DNA from: Roseiarcus sp963751165
GTDB taxonomy: Bacteria > Pseudomonadota > Alphaproteobacteria > Rhizobiales > Beijerinckiaceae
Direction of reading: 5' to 3'
NCBI GenBank assembly: GCA_963751165.1
Contig: CAVVTP010000011.1
Coordinates: 1 to 64,000 of the forward strand
Length of the DNA stretch: 64,000 nucleotides
Made by a program: the position numbers and the translations under genes. The notes below the pieces were generated by a model. The model made no database searches and was not told the origin of the DNA. It was given only the letters and a program-made list of their open reading frames with translations. Position 1 is the first letter of the stretch. Each line of letters opens with the position of its first letter. Shown in pieces: positions 28,087 to 36,674 of the stretch.

Positions 28087-28452
28087 TCAGCCGCCCGGAA
28101 TCGGAAGAACAGGCATCACCTCGATGGCCTCGCCCGGAAAGATTGCAAAGTGCGGATGGTTCTCGAACAGTTTTGCGGCCGCCTCGTGCAACTCCGCACT
28201 GACGACAGTGAACGCGCCCATCGCATTGCTGACGTCCTCGACGCCCTGGCCGCTGACGCGCTTGGTCTTCCCCAGCGGGCCGCCTATGGCGGCAATGTCG
28301 GCCCGATGCTTCTCCATCCACGCCTTCCAGGCGGCTATGCCTTCCTGCTCCTTGGCTTTGCGCTCGGCTTCGGGCTGCGCCAGCCATGCAGCCATGCGCG
28401 GACCGTTGCGGCTGCCGAGAAAAATCGCGAGATAGGTGTCGCTTTCGCTCAT
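28087..28452 (-). CDS. YCII/DGPF-type small protein
   Basis: This 121-residue protein starts at ATG 28452, overlapping the TetR stop. It has an alpha-beta plait appearance with GVEDVSNAMGAFTVVSA, then FENHPHFAIFPGEAIEVMPV. That end is characteristic of YCII-related proteins found near sigma factors or TetR regulators. The biochemical role is not established in the family. It is the second gene of the leftward operon. Its expression is probably controlled by the operator at 29101-29120. Confidence 0.75.
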   Translation of the reverse strand: MSESDTYLAIFLGSRNGPRMAAWLAQPEAERKAKEQEGIAAWKAWMEKHRADIAAIGGPLGKTKRVSGQGVEDVSNAMGAFTVVSAELHEAAAKLFENHPHFAIFPGEAIEVMPVLPIPGG

Positions 28453-29093
28453 ACCAGATTTCTTCCTTCATGCGTTGGCGGTTGGAACAGAAGCTCGACA
28501 TAGCGGCGCAGATGATCGACGCTCGAGATGGCGATCTCCACGCCGCCCTTGGCCTTGGCCAGGATGAAAGCGCCCTGCAGCACGGCCTGGGTGTGCAGAG
28601 CGAGGCTCCTGGCCGTCCATGTCGCGATGACGCCATAGAGCTTCATGGCTTCGTCAACGTCCGCCTCGATTTTTTCGGCATGGCCGCTGATGCTTGCGTC
28701 GCAGGCGTCGCGGATGGCGGGATTGGTGTCGTAAACCTCCTGCACCATCGTCCCGACCAGGCAGGTAAACTCCGGCACAGCGCCCCGAAGGATCGAACGG
28801 CGGAAGTCGATGTAGCCCAGCACCCGGTCGAGCGGATCTTTGTGGCTGTGATAGTGCGCGGCCGCAAAGAAGGCGCCGGTCATTTCCGACCAGTGATTGG
28901 CCGCCGCGACGGCGAGCGCTTCCTTGTCCTCGAAGTGATGGAAGAAGGAGCCCTTGGAGACGCCGGCCCTAGCGCACAGTTCATCGACTGTGGTTGCGGC
29001 ATAGCCTTTCTCGCGGATCGTGATGAGGGCGGCGTCCAAAATCTTTCGACGGGCCGGCGCCATGGGGCGGGTTCGAGTCGGGTCATACTTCAT
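28449..29093 (-). CDS. TetR/AcrR-family transcriptional regulator
   Basis: ATG 29093 has AGGTG 5 bases upstream; a GTG at 29099 is less likely because it would crowd the operator. Residues 15-60 form the TetR helix-turn-helix (ILDAALITIREKGYAATTVDEL, then VSKGSFFHHFEDKEAL). The C-terminal ligand domain is helical, of the TetR_C type found in DUF-rich small operons. The stop overlaps the next start by 4 bases, so it heads the YCII-SRPBCC-VOC operon. The near-perfect palindrome directly upstream suggests autorepression released by an unknown ligand. Confidence 0.88.
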   Translation of the reverse strand: MKYDPTRTRPMAPARRKILDAALITIREKGYAATTVDELCARAGVSKGSFFHHFEDKEALAVAAANHWSEMTGAFFAAAHYHSHKDPLDRVLGYIDFRRSILRGAVPEFTCLVGTMVQEVYDTNPAIRDACDASISGHAEKIEADVDEAMKLYGVIATWTARSLALHTQAVLQGAFILAKAKGGVEIAISSVDHLRRYVELLFQPPTHEGRNLV

Positions 29094-29100
29094 GGTCACC

Positions 29101-29120
29101 TATACCGACCGGTCTGTATA
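29101..29120. promoter_or_regulatory. TetR operator
   Basis: TATACCGACCGGTCTGTATA is a 20-bp inverted repeat with a single mismatched pair, centred on GACCGGTC, typical of TetR-family operators. It lies 7 bases upstream of the regulator's start codon. The 29121-29417 stretch to its right contains no gene and should hold the ndk promoter. Confidence 0.75.
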
Positions 29121-29417
29121 ATGCAAGCGTATATTTTCGTCTCGGCGCCTTCGGACACTACCGGCGCCGCTACGTCGGCGCTCGATTATCTGAGTTCAGA
29201 CAGACGGAGACCGAAGAAGACGGATTTCCAAAGCCGAGGGTTACTAATCCACCAATCTAAGGAGACCGCCAGGCAGCTTCGCGTGTTCTTGCCGGAAAGA
29301 GTCCGGCCCAGCATCTCCCCGTCTCCTGCGCCGATCCCGGACATTGCCTTGCCCGTCCCGGGGGGCGCGGCTATAAGCGCCGCGCATTCCTCGACGCCTT
29401 GCCTAGAGACCGACGCC

Positions 29418-29840
29418 ATGCCCATTCAACGCACGTTTTCGATCCTCAAGCCCGATGTGACCCGCCGCAACCTGACCGGCGCCGTCAATCAGCGGATCGA
29501 GGCTGCGGGCCTGCGCATCGTGGCGCAGAAGCGGGTCCATATGACGAAGCCGCAGGCCGAGACTTTTTATGGCGTGCATCGCGAGCGGCCTTTCTTCGGC
29601 GAACTCGTCGAGATGATGACCGCCGCGCCGGTCGTCGTGCAGGTGCTGGAAGGCGAGGACGCGATCCAGCGCTACCGCGAGGTGATGGGCGCGACCAATC
29701 CCGAAAAGGCCGATCCCGGCACGATCCGTAAGGATTTCGCCCTGTCGATGGGCGAGAATTCGGTGCACGGCTCCGACGCCCTTGAGACCGCGGCGCAGGA
29801 GATCGCGCAGTGGTTCTCCGGCAACGAGATCGTAGGATAA
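29418..29840 (+). CDS. ndk: Nucleoside diphosphate kinase
   Basis: This 140-residue protein has MPIQRTFSILKPD at the start, ERPFFGELVEMM in the middle and NSVHGSDA, where His117 is the phospho-carrier. All kinase residues of the family are present. The enzyme transfers gamma-phosphate from ATP to NDPs in the cytosol and keeps dNTP pools balanced. Start at ATG 29418 gives the exact family length. It is a single-gene unit with no operon partner visible, and no regulation is evident. Confidence 0.97.
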   Translation: MPIQRTFSILKPDVTRRNLTGAVNQRIEAAGLRIVAQKRVHMTKPQAETFYGVHRERPFFGELVEMMTAAPVVVQVLEGEDAIQRYREVMGATNPEKADPGTIRKDFALSMGENSVHGSDALETAAQEIAQWFSGNEIVG

Positions 29841-29899
29841 CAGCTTATTCTGCGCATAGCAGCGTTGCATCAGCGTAAGCCGTGGCAAAGGCCACCGCC

Positions 29900-30127
29900 T
29901 TACCGGACCGGTCGTCGAGATTTCTTCGTAAGTCTTGGCGACCCGTCCGCCAACGGGCCGAGCGTACGCAGAAGGCCGGCGTATTCGCTTCTCCAATGGT
30001 CGTATTCCGCCGGAAGCAATCCGGCGAACAGGAGCGCATTCGCGACCGGCTGACCCTCAGCCGTGAGCGCCTCGATCACCCGAAGCCTTTCCACGATCTC
30101 GCTCGGACTGAGTTTGCGCCTGATCAT
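29900..30127 (-). CDS. Small helical protein resembling an insertion-element OrfA
   Basis: The start at ATG 30127 gives about 75 residues (MIRRKLSPSEIVERLRVIE, then PAEYDHWRSEYAGL). The pattern of an HTH with a Trp-containing recognition-like helix resembles OrfA proteins of IS3-like elements. No OrfB or inverted repeat is adjacent, so it may be a domesticated or orphan fragment. It converges on ndk. Confidence 0.5.
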   Translation of the reverse strand: MIRRKLSPSEIVERLRVIEALTAEGQPVANALLFAGLLPAEYDHWRSEYAGLLRTLGPLADGSPRLTKKSRRPVR

Positions 30128-30251
30128 CTTGCCCGCTCCGCGCACGGCCGACGGCCGTCCGCGGCGGGGTTATGCGCCATCATCCCTCTCCGGAATTTCG
30201 CCGGCGGATTAAGCTTCCTCAATGAAGCGCAAGCGCCCGAGCCGCCAGCTC

Positions 30252-30767
30252 CTAACCGGCAGGCTTCGCGCTCGCAGCGAACTTCGCCTTCAGCGCCGCC
30301 ACCACATTCGGCGGGGCGAAGGACGAGGCGTCTCCGCCCATCGAGGCGATCTGGCGGACCAGCGTGGCGGTGATCGGCCTGACCGGCGAAGAGGAGGGCA
30401 AGAACACCGTGCGCAGTTCCGGCGCCATCGCGCCGTTCATGCCGGCCATCTGCATCTCATAATTGAAGTCGGTCGAGTCCCGCAGGCCGCGCACGATCAG
30501 CGTCGCTCCGGCCCCCCGCGCGGCCTCGACCGCCAGTCCAGTGAAGCTGATCACCTCGAGCGCGCATCCGGCTTTCTTGACGATCGGCGCCGCCGCCTCG
30601 CGGATGAGATCGAGCCTCTCCGCGACGGTGAAAAGAGCGTCCTTGTTCGGATTGGAGCCGACGCCCACCACCAGCCGGTCGCACAAGGCCGCGGCATGCT
30701 CGATTACGTCGAGGTGCCCGTTGGTCATCGGGTCGAAGGAGCCGGAAAAGAAGCCGGTGCGGGCCAT
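30252..30767 (-). CDS. coaD: Phosphopantetheine adenylyltransferase
   Basis: The start at ATG 30767 gives MARTGFFSGSFDPMTNGHLD, with the nucleotidyltransferase T/HxGH motif (TNGHLD) at residues 15-20. ALFTVAERLDLI and GLRDSTDFNYEMQMAGMN are conserved, and SSPVRPITATLVRQIA replaces the usual SSxxVKE signature with little change. The enzyme makes dephospho-CoA from 4'-phosphopantetheine in CoA synthesis. The 171 residues match the family. An upstream in-frame start at 30806 adds 13 unsupported residues. No CoA-pathway neighbour is visible. Confidence 0.95.
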   Translation of the reverse strand: MARTGFFSGSFDPMTNGHLDVIEHAAALCDRLVVGVGSNPNKDALFTVAERLDLIREAAAPIVKKAGCALEVISFTGLAVEAARGAGATLIVRGLRDSTDFNYEMQMAGMNGAMAPELRTVFLPSSSPVRPITATLVRQIASMGGDASSFAPPNVVAALKAKFAASAKPAG

Positions 30768-30994
30768 TCCCGCTTGCGAGGCTTGAGGAAGGCGGGATCG
30801 CGCCATGATCTCGATTGCTCCCCAACCTTCGACCAGCGCAGGAAGGTTGTCGCCAGTTCCAGCGAAAACGCAGAACGCTCTAGCCCGGCCCGCGCCGAGT
30901 CACAAGTCGCCAACCAGCAGTCAGGGGCGCATTGCCCGGACGCCAGCCTGCGTGCGAACGTCGCCGCCCGGGCGCAAACGAGAGGAAGCTCAGA

Positions 30995-31507
30995 ATGAAC
31001 GCGGACGAGTTGCGAGCCATCCAGGCGCCGCTCAAGGAGCGCTACCGCGGAGAACCGCAGGCAGCACGGATCACACTAAGGGCGAGCGGCGCGCTCAATT
31101 CCGCCGCCATCGCCTGCAAAGTCGAGACCGGCCGGGCGCTCGCCGCGGCGGGGCTGCATCCTGCGACCGGCGGAAGCGGCGCGGAACTTTGCTCAGGCGA
31201 CATGCTGCTCGAGGCGCTGGTCGCCTGCGCGGGCGTGACCATGAAAGCGGTCGCGACCGCCCTCGGCATCGAACTGCGCTCCGGCCGCGTGGTGGCCGAA
31301 GGCGATCTCGACTTTCGGGGCACGCTCGGCGTCGCAAAAGACGCGCCCGTCGGATTCGCCGATATCCGCCTGAGCTTCGAACTCGAAACGGATGCGCCGC
31401 AGGACCAACTCGACACGCTCCTCAAGCTCACCGAGCGCTATTGCGTCGTGCTGCAGACCCTGAAGCGCCCGCCGTCTATAGAAACGAAGCTCGCGCGGAC
31501 GGCGTAG
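30995..31507 (+). CDS. OsmC-family protein
   Basis: ATG 30995 has GAGGAAGCT upstream. The protein is 170 residues. It contains ELCSGDMLLEALVACAGVTMKAVA, cognate to the redox-active region of OsmC/Ohr peroxidases (first Cys in LCSGD, second in ACAGV), and a closing RYCVVLQTLKRPP. OsmC proteins reduce organic hydroperoxides using thiols. Two cysteines appear at suitable spacing, but the family also includes proteins of unknown role. The gene is divergent from coaD. Confidence 0.8.
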   Translation: MNADELRAIQAPLKERYRGEPQAARITLRASGALNSAAIACKVETGRALAAAGLHPATGGSGAELCSGDMLLEALVACAGVTMKAVATALGIELRSGRVVAEGDLDFRGTLGVAKDAPVGFADIRLSFELETDAPQDQLDTLLKLTERYCVVLQTLKRPPSIETKLARTA

Positions 31508-31574
31508 GTCTGCCAGCCATCCTCGCCGCTCGCTTCAAACCGTCTGGAGCCTCCCTCCATCAAATTCGTGAGTG

Positions 31575-31780
31575 AGGGGCCAATTCCCCTGCGAACAGGG
31601 AAAAGAACAGGGAATTCTCGCGTCCTTGGCTGCTCTGACGCCGAATGGCAGGAAAAAAGTGAATGGGTTGAGGGGCTTGCTGGCCGAATTCCCTTGCGCG
31701 GCGGAACAGCGGATTTGTCGGCGACAACAGAGGAATAAATGCGACGAATCCCGCTGGAGCAGGGAATGGGTCATAGGCGG
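31575..31780. repeat. Short interspersed repeat (AACAGGGAA type)
   Basis: The intergenic 31508-31828 segment carries GCGAACAGGGAAAAGAACAG, GGGAATTCTCGCG, GAATTCCCTTGCGCGG and GCAGGGAATGGG. These are the same degenerate motifs as at 21467-21531 and 22959-23090. No gene is supported here. Confidence 0.5.
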
Positions 31781-31828
31781 CGAGAGATCGCGATGGAAAC
31801 CCTACAAACCACGGTCTAAGGAGGAATT

Positions 31829-32188
31829 ATGCGCGTCATGGTCATCGTCAAAGCCACTGCTGATTCCGAGGCCGGCAAGATGCCGAGCCCCGAGCTCATC
31901 TCGGCGATGGGCAAGTTCAACCAGTCACTGATCGAGGCGGGCGTCATGCTCGACGGCGGCGGCCTCAAGCCGACCAGCAAAGGCGCGCGGATCGCCTTCT
32001 CCGGCGACGACCGCACGGTGACCAAGGACCCGTTCGGAAACGTCGGCGAGCTCGTTTCGGGCTACTGGGTATGGAAGGTCAAGGACCTGGACGAGGCGAT
32101 CGGCTGGCTCGAACGCTGCCCCAATCCAATGCCCGGGCCGTCGACGATCGAGATCCGCGAGCTTCTGGAGTTGGAGGATTTCGCCTGA
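31829..32188 (+). CDS. YCII/DGPF-domain protein
   Basis: This 119-residue protein starts MRVMVIVKATADSEAG and contains LLDGGGLKPTSKGARI-like residues (VMLDGGGLKPTSKG), TKDPFGNVGELVSGYWVW and DEAIGWLERCPNP. That is the DGPF-type YCII pattern; here the D-G-P-F motif reads D-P-F. AAGGAGG lies directly before the ATG. Such proteins often sit beside ECF sigma factors, but none is near. It is a second YCII protein in the window, distinct from that at 28087. Its role is unknown. Confidence 0.8.
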   Translation: MRVMVIVKATADSEAGKMPSPELISAMGKFNQSLIEAGVMLDGGGLKPTSKGARIAFSGDDRTVTKDPFGNVGELVSGYWVWKVKDLDEAIGWLERCPNPMPGPSTIEIRELLELEDFA

Positions 32189-32296
32189 CGGAATCCTCCA
32201 CAGCGGCGGCGAAGCTCGGCTCGCAGTCGTCCCAACCCGCGGCCTGCCGCCGAGCCGTCGCCCCCGAACGGTCTTGAACTTGCACTCCGGACCGGC

Positions 32297-32322
32297 CATT
32301 CTTACCGCCTACGGTAAGAATG
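32297..32322. promoter_or_regulatory. Operator palindrome of the vapBC pair
   Basis: CATTCTTACCG and CGGTAAGAATG form a perfect 11-bp inverted repeat around CCTA, ending 10 bases before the vapB ATG. Antitoxin-toxin complexes of this type repress their own promoter through such repeats. Confidence 0.7.
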
Positions 32323-32332
32323 AGGTCCCGCC

Positions 32333-32599
32333 ATGAGGATCACCGCCAAGGGTCAGGTCACCATCCCTCAGGACATTCGCGAGCGCGCGGGCCTGATGCC
32401 CGGCACGGACGTCGAATTCGAAATCGAAGCGGGGGCAGTGCGTCTCCGCAAGACGACCGGCAATGGCCCACGCAAGACCCGGGGCCAAAGGCTTGTCGAG
32501 CGCCTGAAAGGCGCGGGCGACTTCAGGATGACGACCGACGAGATCATCGCGCTGATGCGCGGCCCCGGGGCTGACCATGATGCGCCTCCCGGCGGATGA
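32333..32599 (+). CDS. vapB: AbrB/MazE-fold antitoxin
   Basis: The 88-residue protein opens MRITAKGQVTIPQDIRERAG, the classic SpoVT/AbrB swapped-hairpin DNA-binding domain, followed by EFEIEAGAVRLRK. The C-terminal tail (FRMTTDEIIALMRG) should bind and inhibit the PIN toxin. ATG 32333 is close to the palindrome at 32297-32322, fitting autoregulation. The stop overlaps vapC by 4 bases. Symbol given by pairing with a VapC-type PIN protein. Confidence 0.88.
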   Translation: MRITAKGQVTIPQDIRERAGLMPGTDVEFEIEAGAVRLRKTTGNGPRKTRGQRLVERLKGAGDFRMTTDEIIALMRGPGADHDAPPGG

Positions 32600-33024
32600 T
32601 TCTCGTCGACTCCAACGTCATCATCGACGTGATCACCGAGGATGCGGCTTGGCGTGCATGGTCGGAGCGAGCCCTGATCGACGCGGCCAATCGGGACGAG
32701 ATCGCCATCAACCCCATAATCTATGCCGAGGTCGCCTCGGGTTTTGCGACGATGGCGGAGCTTGATCATCATCTTGGCTCCGGGGAGTTTCGCCGGCTCG
32801 CTCTGCCCTACGAGGCGGGCTTCGTCGCGGGACGCGCGTTCGTCGAATACCGCCGCCGCGGCGGCTTGCGGAGGTCTCCCCTCCCGGATTTCTACATCGG
32901 GGCGCACGCGGCTGTTGCCGGTCTCACCCTGCTGACGCGCGACCCGAGGCGTTACGCAGGATATTTCCCCGCAGTCGCGCTCGTCGCGCCGGATGAACGG
33001 CATAAAGATGGAGGAACCGCATGA
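32596..33024 (+). CDS. vapC: PIN-domain toxin VapC
   Basis: ATG 32596 overlaps the antitoxin stop (ATGA). The 142-residue protein starts MILVDSNVIIDVITEDAAW, with the first PIN aspartate. It continues with INPIIYAEVASGF (Glu) and RSPLPDFYIGAHAAV plus LLTRDPRRY, supplying further acidic metal ligands. VapC toxins cleave tRNA or rRNA. The gene end overlaps the start of the aldo/keto reductase by 4 bases, which may be coincidence of compaction. All four catalytic acids appear present. Confidence 0.9.
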   Translation: MILVDSNVIIDVITEDAAWRAWSERALIDAANRDEIAINPIIYAEVASGFATMAELDHHLGSGEFRRLALPYEAGFVAGRAFVEYRRRGGLRRSPLPDFYIGAHAAVAGLTLLTRDPRRYAGYFPAVALVAPDERHKDGGTA

Positions 33025-34016
33025 CCTTGAGCAAACGCAAACTCGGCCGCCAGGGCCTCGAGGTCTCGGCCATCGGGCTCGGCTGCATGGGGATGAGCCA
33101 GTCCTACGGCCCGGCGGACGAGGCGGAATCGATCGCCACCCTCCATCGCGCGATCGACCTCGGCTGCACGTTCTTCGACACGGCCGAGGTCTACGGCCCG
33201 CACGCCAACGAGGCGCTGATCGGCCGCGCGCTCAAGGGCCGGCGGGATGAGGTGACGATCGCGACCAAGTTCGGCTTTCGCATCGAGGGCGGCCGGCAGG
33301 TCGGCGCCGAGCGGGACAGCCGGCCGCAAACGATCCGGGCGGCGGTCGACGGATCGCTCCGCCGGCTGGGCATGGACCATATCGATCTTCTCTATCAGCA
33401 CCGCGTCGATCCGGCCGTGCCGATCGAGGAGGTCGCCGGCACGGTCGGCGATCTTGTCCGGGAGGGCAAGGTTTTGTTCTTCGGACTCTCGGAGGCCGGG
33501 GCGGCCAACATCCGCCGGGCCCATGCCGAGCATCCGGTCTCGGCGCTGCAAAGCGAGTATTCGCTGTGGGAGCGCAATCTCGAGGCCGACATTCTGCCCG
33601 TCCTGCGCGAGCTGGGCATTGGCCTCGTGCCCTTTTCGCCGCTCGGCCGCGGCTTCCTGACCGGCGAGGTCGAACGGGCGGAGGACTACCCGGAAGGCGA
33701 TTACCGGCGAAACGATCCGCGCTATCAGGGCGACAATTTCGACGCCAACATGCGAGCGGCGGCGATCGTGCGCGAAGTCGCGGCGTCCAAGGGCGCCAAG
33801 CCGGGCCAGATTGCGCTCGCATGGCTCCTGCACAAGGGCGACGACATCGCGCCGATCCCCGGCACCAAACGCCGCCGCTATCTGGAAGAGAACATCGCCG
33901 CGGAATCCATCCCGCTCAGCGAAGCGGATATGCAGGCGCTCGATGAAGCGCTCGCGCCCGGCAAGACCGCTGGCCCCCGCTACCCGGAGTGGATGATGGC
34001 GACGATCGACCGCTGA
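33021..34016 (+). CDS. Aldo/keto reductase
   Basis: ATG 33021 overlaps vapC by 4 bases. The protein is 331 residues and complete. Motifs in order: GLGCMGMSQSYG, FFDTAEVYGPHANE (catalytic Asp and Tyr), VTIATKFGF (Lys) and DLLYQHRVDP (His), then IALAWLLHKGDDIAPIPGT near the NADPH site. It is a cytosolic NADPH-dependent reductase of the YajO/AKR11-13 kind; the substrate is unknown. Copies of its 3' end recur at 40755-40911 and 41981-42165, so this gene was once duplicated nearby. Confidence 0.92.
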   Translation: MTLSKRKLGRQGLEVSAIGLGCMGMSQSYGPADEAESIATLHRAIDLGCTFFDTAEVYGPHANEALIGRALKGRRDEVTIATKFGFRIEGGRQVGAERDSRPQTIRAAVDGSLRRLGMDHIDLLYQHRVDPAVPIEEVAGTVGDLVREGKVLFFGLSEAGAANIRRAHAEHPVSALQSEYSLWERNLEADILPVLRELGIGLVPFSPLGRGFLTGEVERAEDYPEGDYRRNDPRYQGDNFDANMRAAAIVREVAASKGAKPGQIALAWLLHKGDDIAPIPGTKRRRYLEENIAAESIPLSEADMQALDEALAPGKTAGPRYPEWMMATIDR

Positions 34017-34602
34017 TCTCGAGGACGCCCGACCCGCGCGTCTCGTGCTTCAAATGAAACGCTTGGGGCCCCAACCCGGACGCCTCAAATGGGCGGATGG
34101 CCGGAGAGCCCGCCTAAAGGTGTCGCCTCGGGAAGGACCGTAGTCCGCGCTATAGCCGGCGTTCCATTGCGAGCGCGAGATAGGTTGCGCCGCTCTCCAG
34201 AACGCGTGCGCTTCGCCGTTGTTAGCGTGGCGCGAGCAGGCGATGCGGATCATCGAGAGGCCCATGGTCTGGTCTGATAAACCTCTCATGCCCGCGTGGC
34301 CCAGCGATGCCCGGGCCTTTTCAGGCCAGCCGGTGCGGTGTGGCTGCCGTCGGCGCAACCGGGACAAAGGTGAGAACGATCGATAATCAGGCCAACTTCC
34401 TGAAGGTAGCATACAACCTAGACATTGGTTACAGTTGCAATCCTGGAGCAGGAAATTGAAAAACATGAAATAACATCGGAGCGCTTTATTAATTCATAAT
34501 CAGAACATTCGTTTTTATCTGATCAAAACTTCTAGCCTATTGCAAAATTCTTGTGATCGTGTTATCGATACTATGCAAAAAGCGTCGTTCGGAGGCCGGG
34601 CG
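34017..34602. other. Intergenic, AT-rich right part
   Basis: The first 80 bases are also present at 42098-42170 behind the duplicated aldo/keto reductase end. No gene is supported. From about 34420 to 34560 the sequence is much more AT-rich than its surroundings and probably holds the promoter of the secreted-protein gene. Confidence 0.35.
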
Positions 34603-36674
34603 ATGTCGGGTCCCATCGTCGTCGATGATAGAAGACCTACTCTTGCGGCTCTACACTTGGAGCCGCCCTCTGAGGCTGATTGCGGCCTTGGCGCTAGTTT
34701 GATCCTTCTGGGTTTTTTTGTTGCCGGGGTTTTCGCCGCCGAACCAAGCGCGGCGCAGACATCGAGCAGTCCCTGGGACTGGATCATCCAGCACGTCTGC
34801 GCCGACGCCTCCGATCTGCCGGTTCCCGCCGATCCCTATTATGGCTGTCCGGCTGGAACACATAAGCGACAACTCACAAAGGGCGATCCAATGCCTTACT
34901 TCAGGCACGACCAGCCATGGCCGGGATATCCGAACGGATACCAGCGTCACGATGCCTACGTCCTGCTGGACCAGCGTGGCGGCTTCGTATCGGCGAACGA
35001 CTTTGATTTTGACTATTACGCACCGTATGGCGTGTTTCATCCAGGGGATGGCGACGGATACGACGTCTACCGCGTCGTCGGCGGCTATGTCAGCGGCAGC
35101 GGAACACGCGACGGCTCCGGGTACAGCCAGACGTTCTGGGACGCTGGCTGCGTTCCTCGGAACGGATGGGTCTTTTTTCCCGTTTCATTTCTGAGCCAAT
35201 TGCAGGCCGGAGCGTCCGGCTCGGGCGCTTTTCCCATTCACGACGACTACTACGAGCAGAATGGCGAGCCCTATCCGGGGTATTGCGACTCCAACACCTC
35301 CTTCGGAAGCCCTCTCACCACCTGGACGTTCGAGCCCCGCTACCCCTTTGGCGGGCTCAAAATGGCGCGCCGCAAAAGTTCATTGATGCAATCGTATCTA
35401 CGCATGGATTCCCGACGGGCGCAGGACCCTACCCGCAGATCAATTTGGAGCGGCTGTACTTCACTGACCTCTACGGGATGACCCGCTGGGAAGCCTGGAA
35501 GCTGCCGGCCGACGTCCCAGTCGCGTCCGCGAACTGTCAGGGCCCGACCGAAATGACGTATCAGGACGTGACCTTCGAACTCGCCGACTGTCGCGACTGG
35601 AGCTTGGTCACCCTCTATTCCGCGGCGCAGCCGCGCTTTCCCTGGCCTTACCCCGAGGCCAACGTGCTCGTGAACGAACATTTCGATGGTCTGAATAAGT
35701 GGCGGCACGGCTCCGGGCTCGACGTGAGCGTCCTACGATCGACGACCGCGGCTGATGTCGCTCATTCTCAGAACGGGCACGGCGTCGACTATCTTCAGGT
35801 CAATTGCGCCGGCCAGTGCTGGCCCGGACAGGCCGTCTTCCAGAACGTCCCGATTTCGGCGGTGCAGGCCGGGCAACAAGTTGACTATGGATTTAGCGGA
35901 GTGGTGCAGGGGAGCGCGGGCGCAAACATCACTGTGACCCTGTCGCTGCGCGATGCAGAGGGCAGGCGATTGTGGAGAACGTCCTTCGACGCGGCCGTGC
36001 CGACAAACTACGAGGGAATCACGCCGGACGTTTCCGTCTACGGGGCCAGTTCAACATTTTTGACGACGTCTCCGGCACTGCCTGATCTGCCGAACGCCCT
36101 CTCACTGCGCCTCTCGCTCTCACCGAGAGCACTCGTCGTGTACGATATCCTCGACGCTTGGATGATGCCGCGGACGGGAATATCGGCTCCAGAACTCGGT
36201 GTCATCTTCTCTACACTGACGCTGCGGCCTGTTCGTTTGCAGGCCCGTCAACCGGCGCTTCCTACGCCTTCGACCGAAGACCGCTTTCTCGCGTTCATAG
36301 GGTCGATGCTGAAAGGCATGTCTGGACGGCGCCCCGTGGTCAAGGGTTTGGTTGAGACTTTGCGAACGCTTCGGGTGCGGTCATGTCTTCGGCCTCACAT
36401 GAGGGCTCCTCCGTCAATACGTTTTTCTGCCGATGGCGATCCGAGGCGAGCTCTCTTCCCGCAGGCTTCCCCTGCTAACCTCACATCCGGCGGGATCACG
36501 ATCCCGGCCACTGTCCCGCATGCGGGACGGGAGAGCTTCGAAGGAACGGCACCACTCTGTAAAGACGACGCTAGGCGCCACGCCGAAGATCGGCGACGTT
36601 CCCTCGGATCACCGGTCTGCATGCCGTCGCAGTGCCGGCCGGTTCCGGCGACGGTTAGATGGAGGGCTTCATAA
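34603..36674 (+). pseudogene. Secreted protein of unknown family, frameshifted
   Basis: ATG 34603 has GGAGG 7 bases upstream. A hydrophobic segment (SLILLGFFVAGVFAAEPSAAQ) ends with an AQ site, so a signal peptide with a long N-region is likely. The next ~240 residues are rich in Tyr, Asp and Gly. Near 35357 the run CTCAAAATGG has one or two surplus bases; the corrected frame gives NGAPQKFIDAIVSTHGF and then a beta-rich region, with NEHFDGLNKW resembling the start of a carbohydrate-binding-like module. Beyond ~36230 the residues look unlike real protein, so the true stop may be lost or shifted. I do not recognise the family. An IS110 copy lies directly after it. Confidence 0.5.

Noticed and set aside
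28386..29417. Extended start for ndk, giving a 484-residue protein
   Set aside because: The added residues are antisense to tetR and YCII; ndk has the exact family length from ATG 29418.
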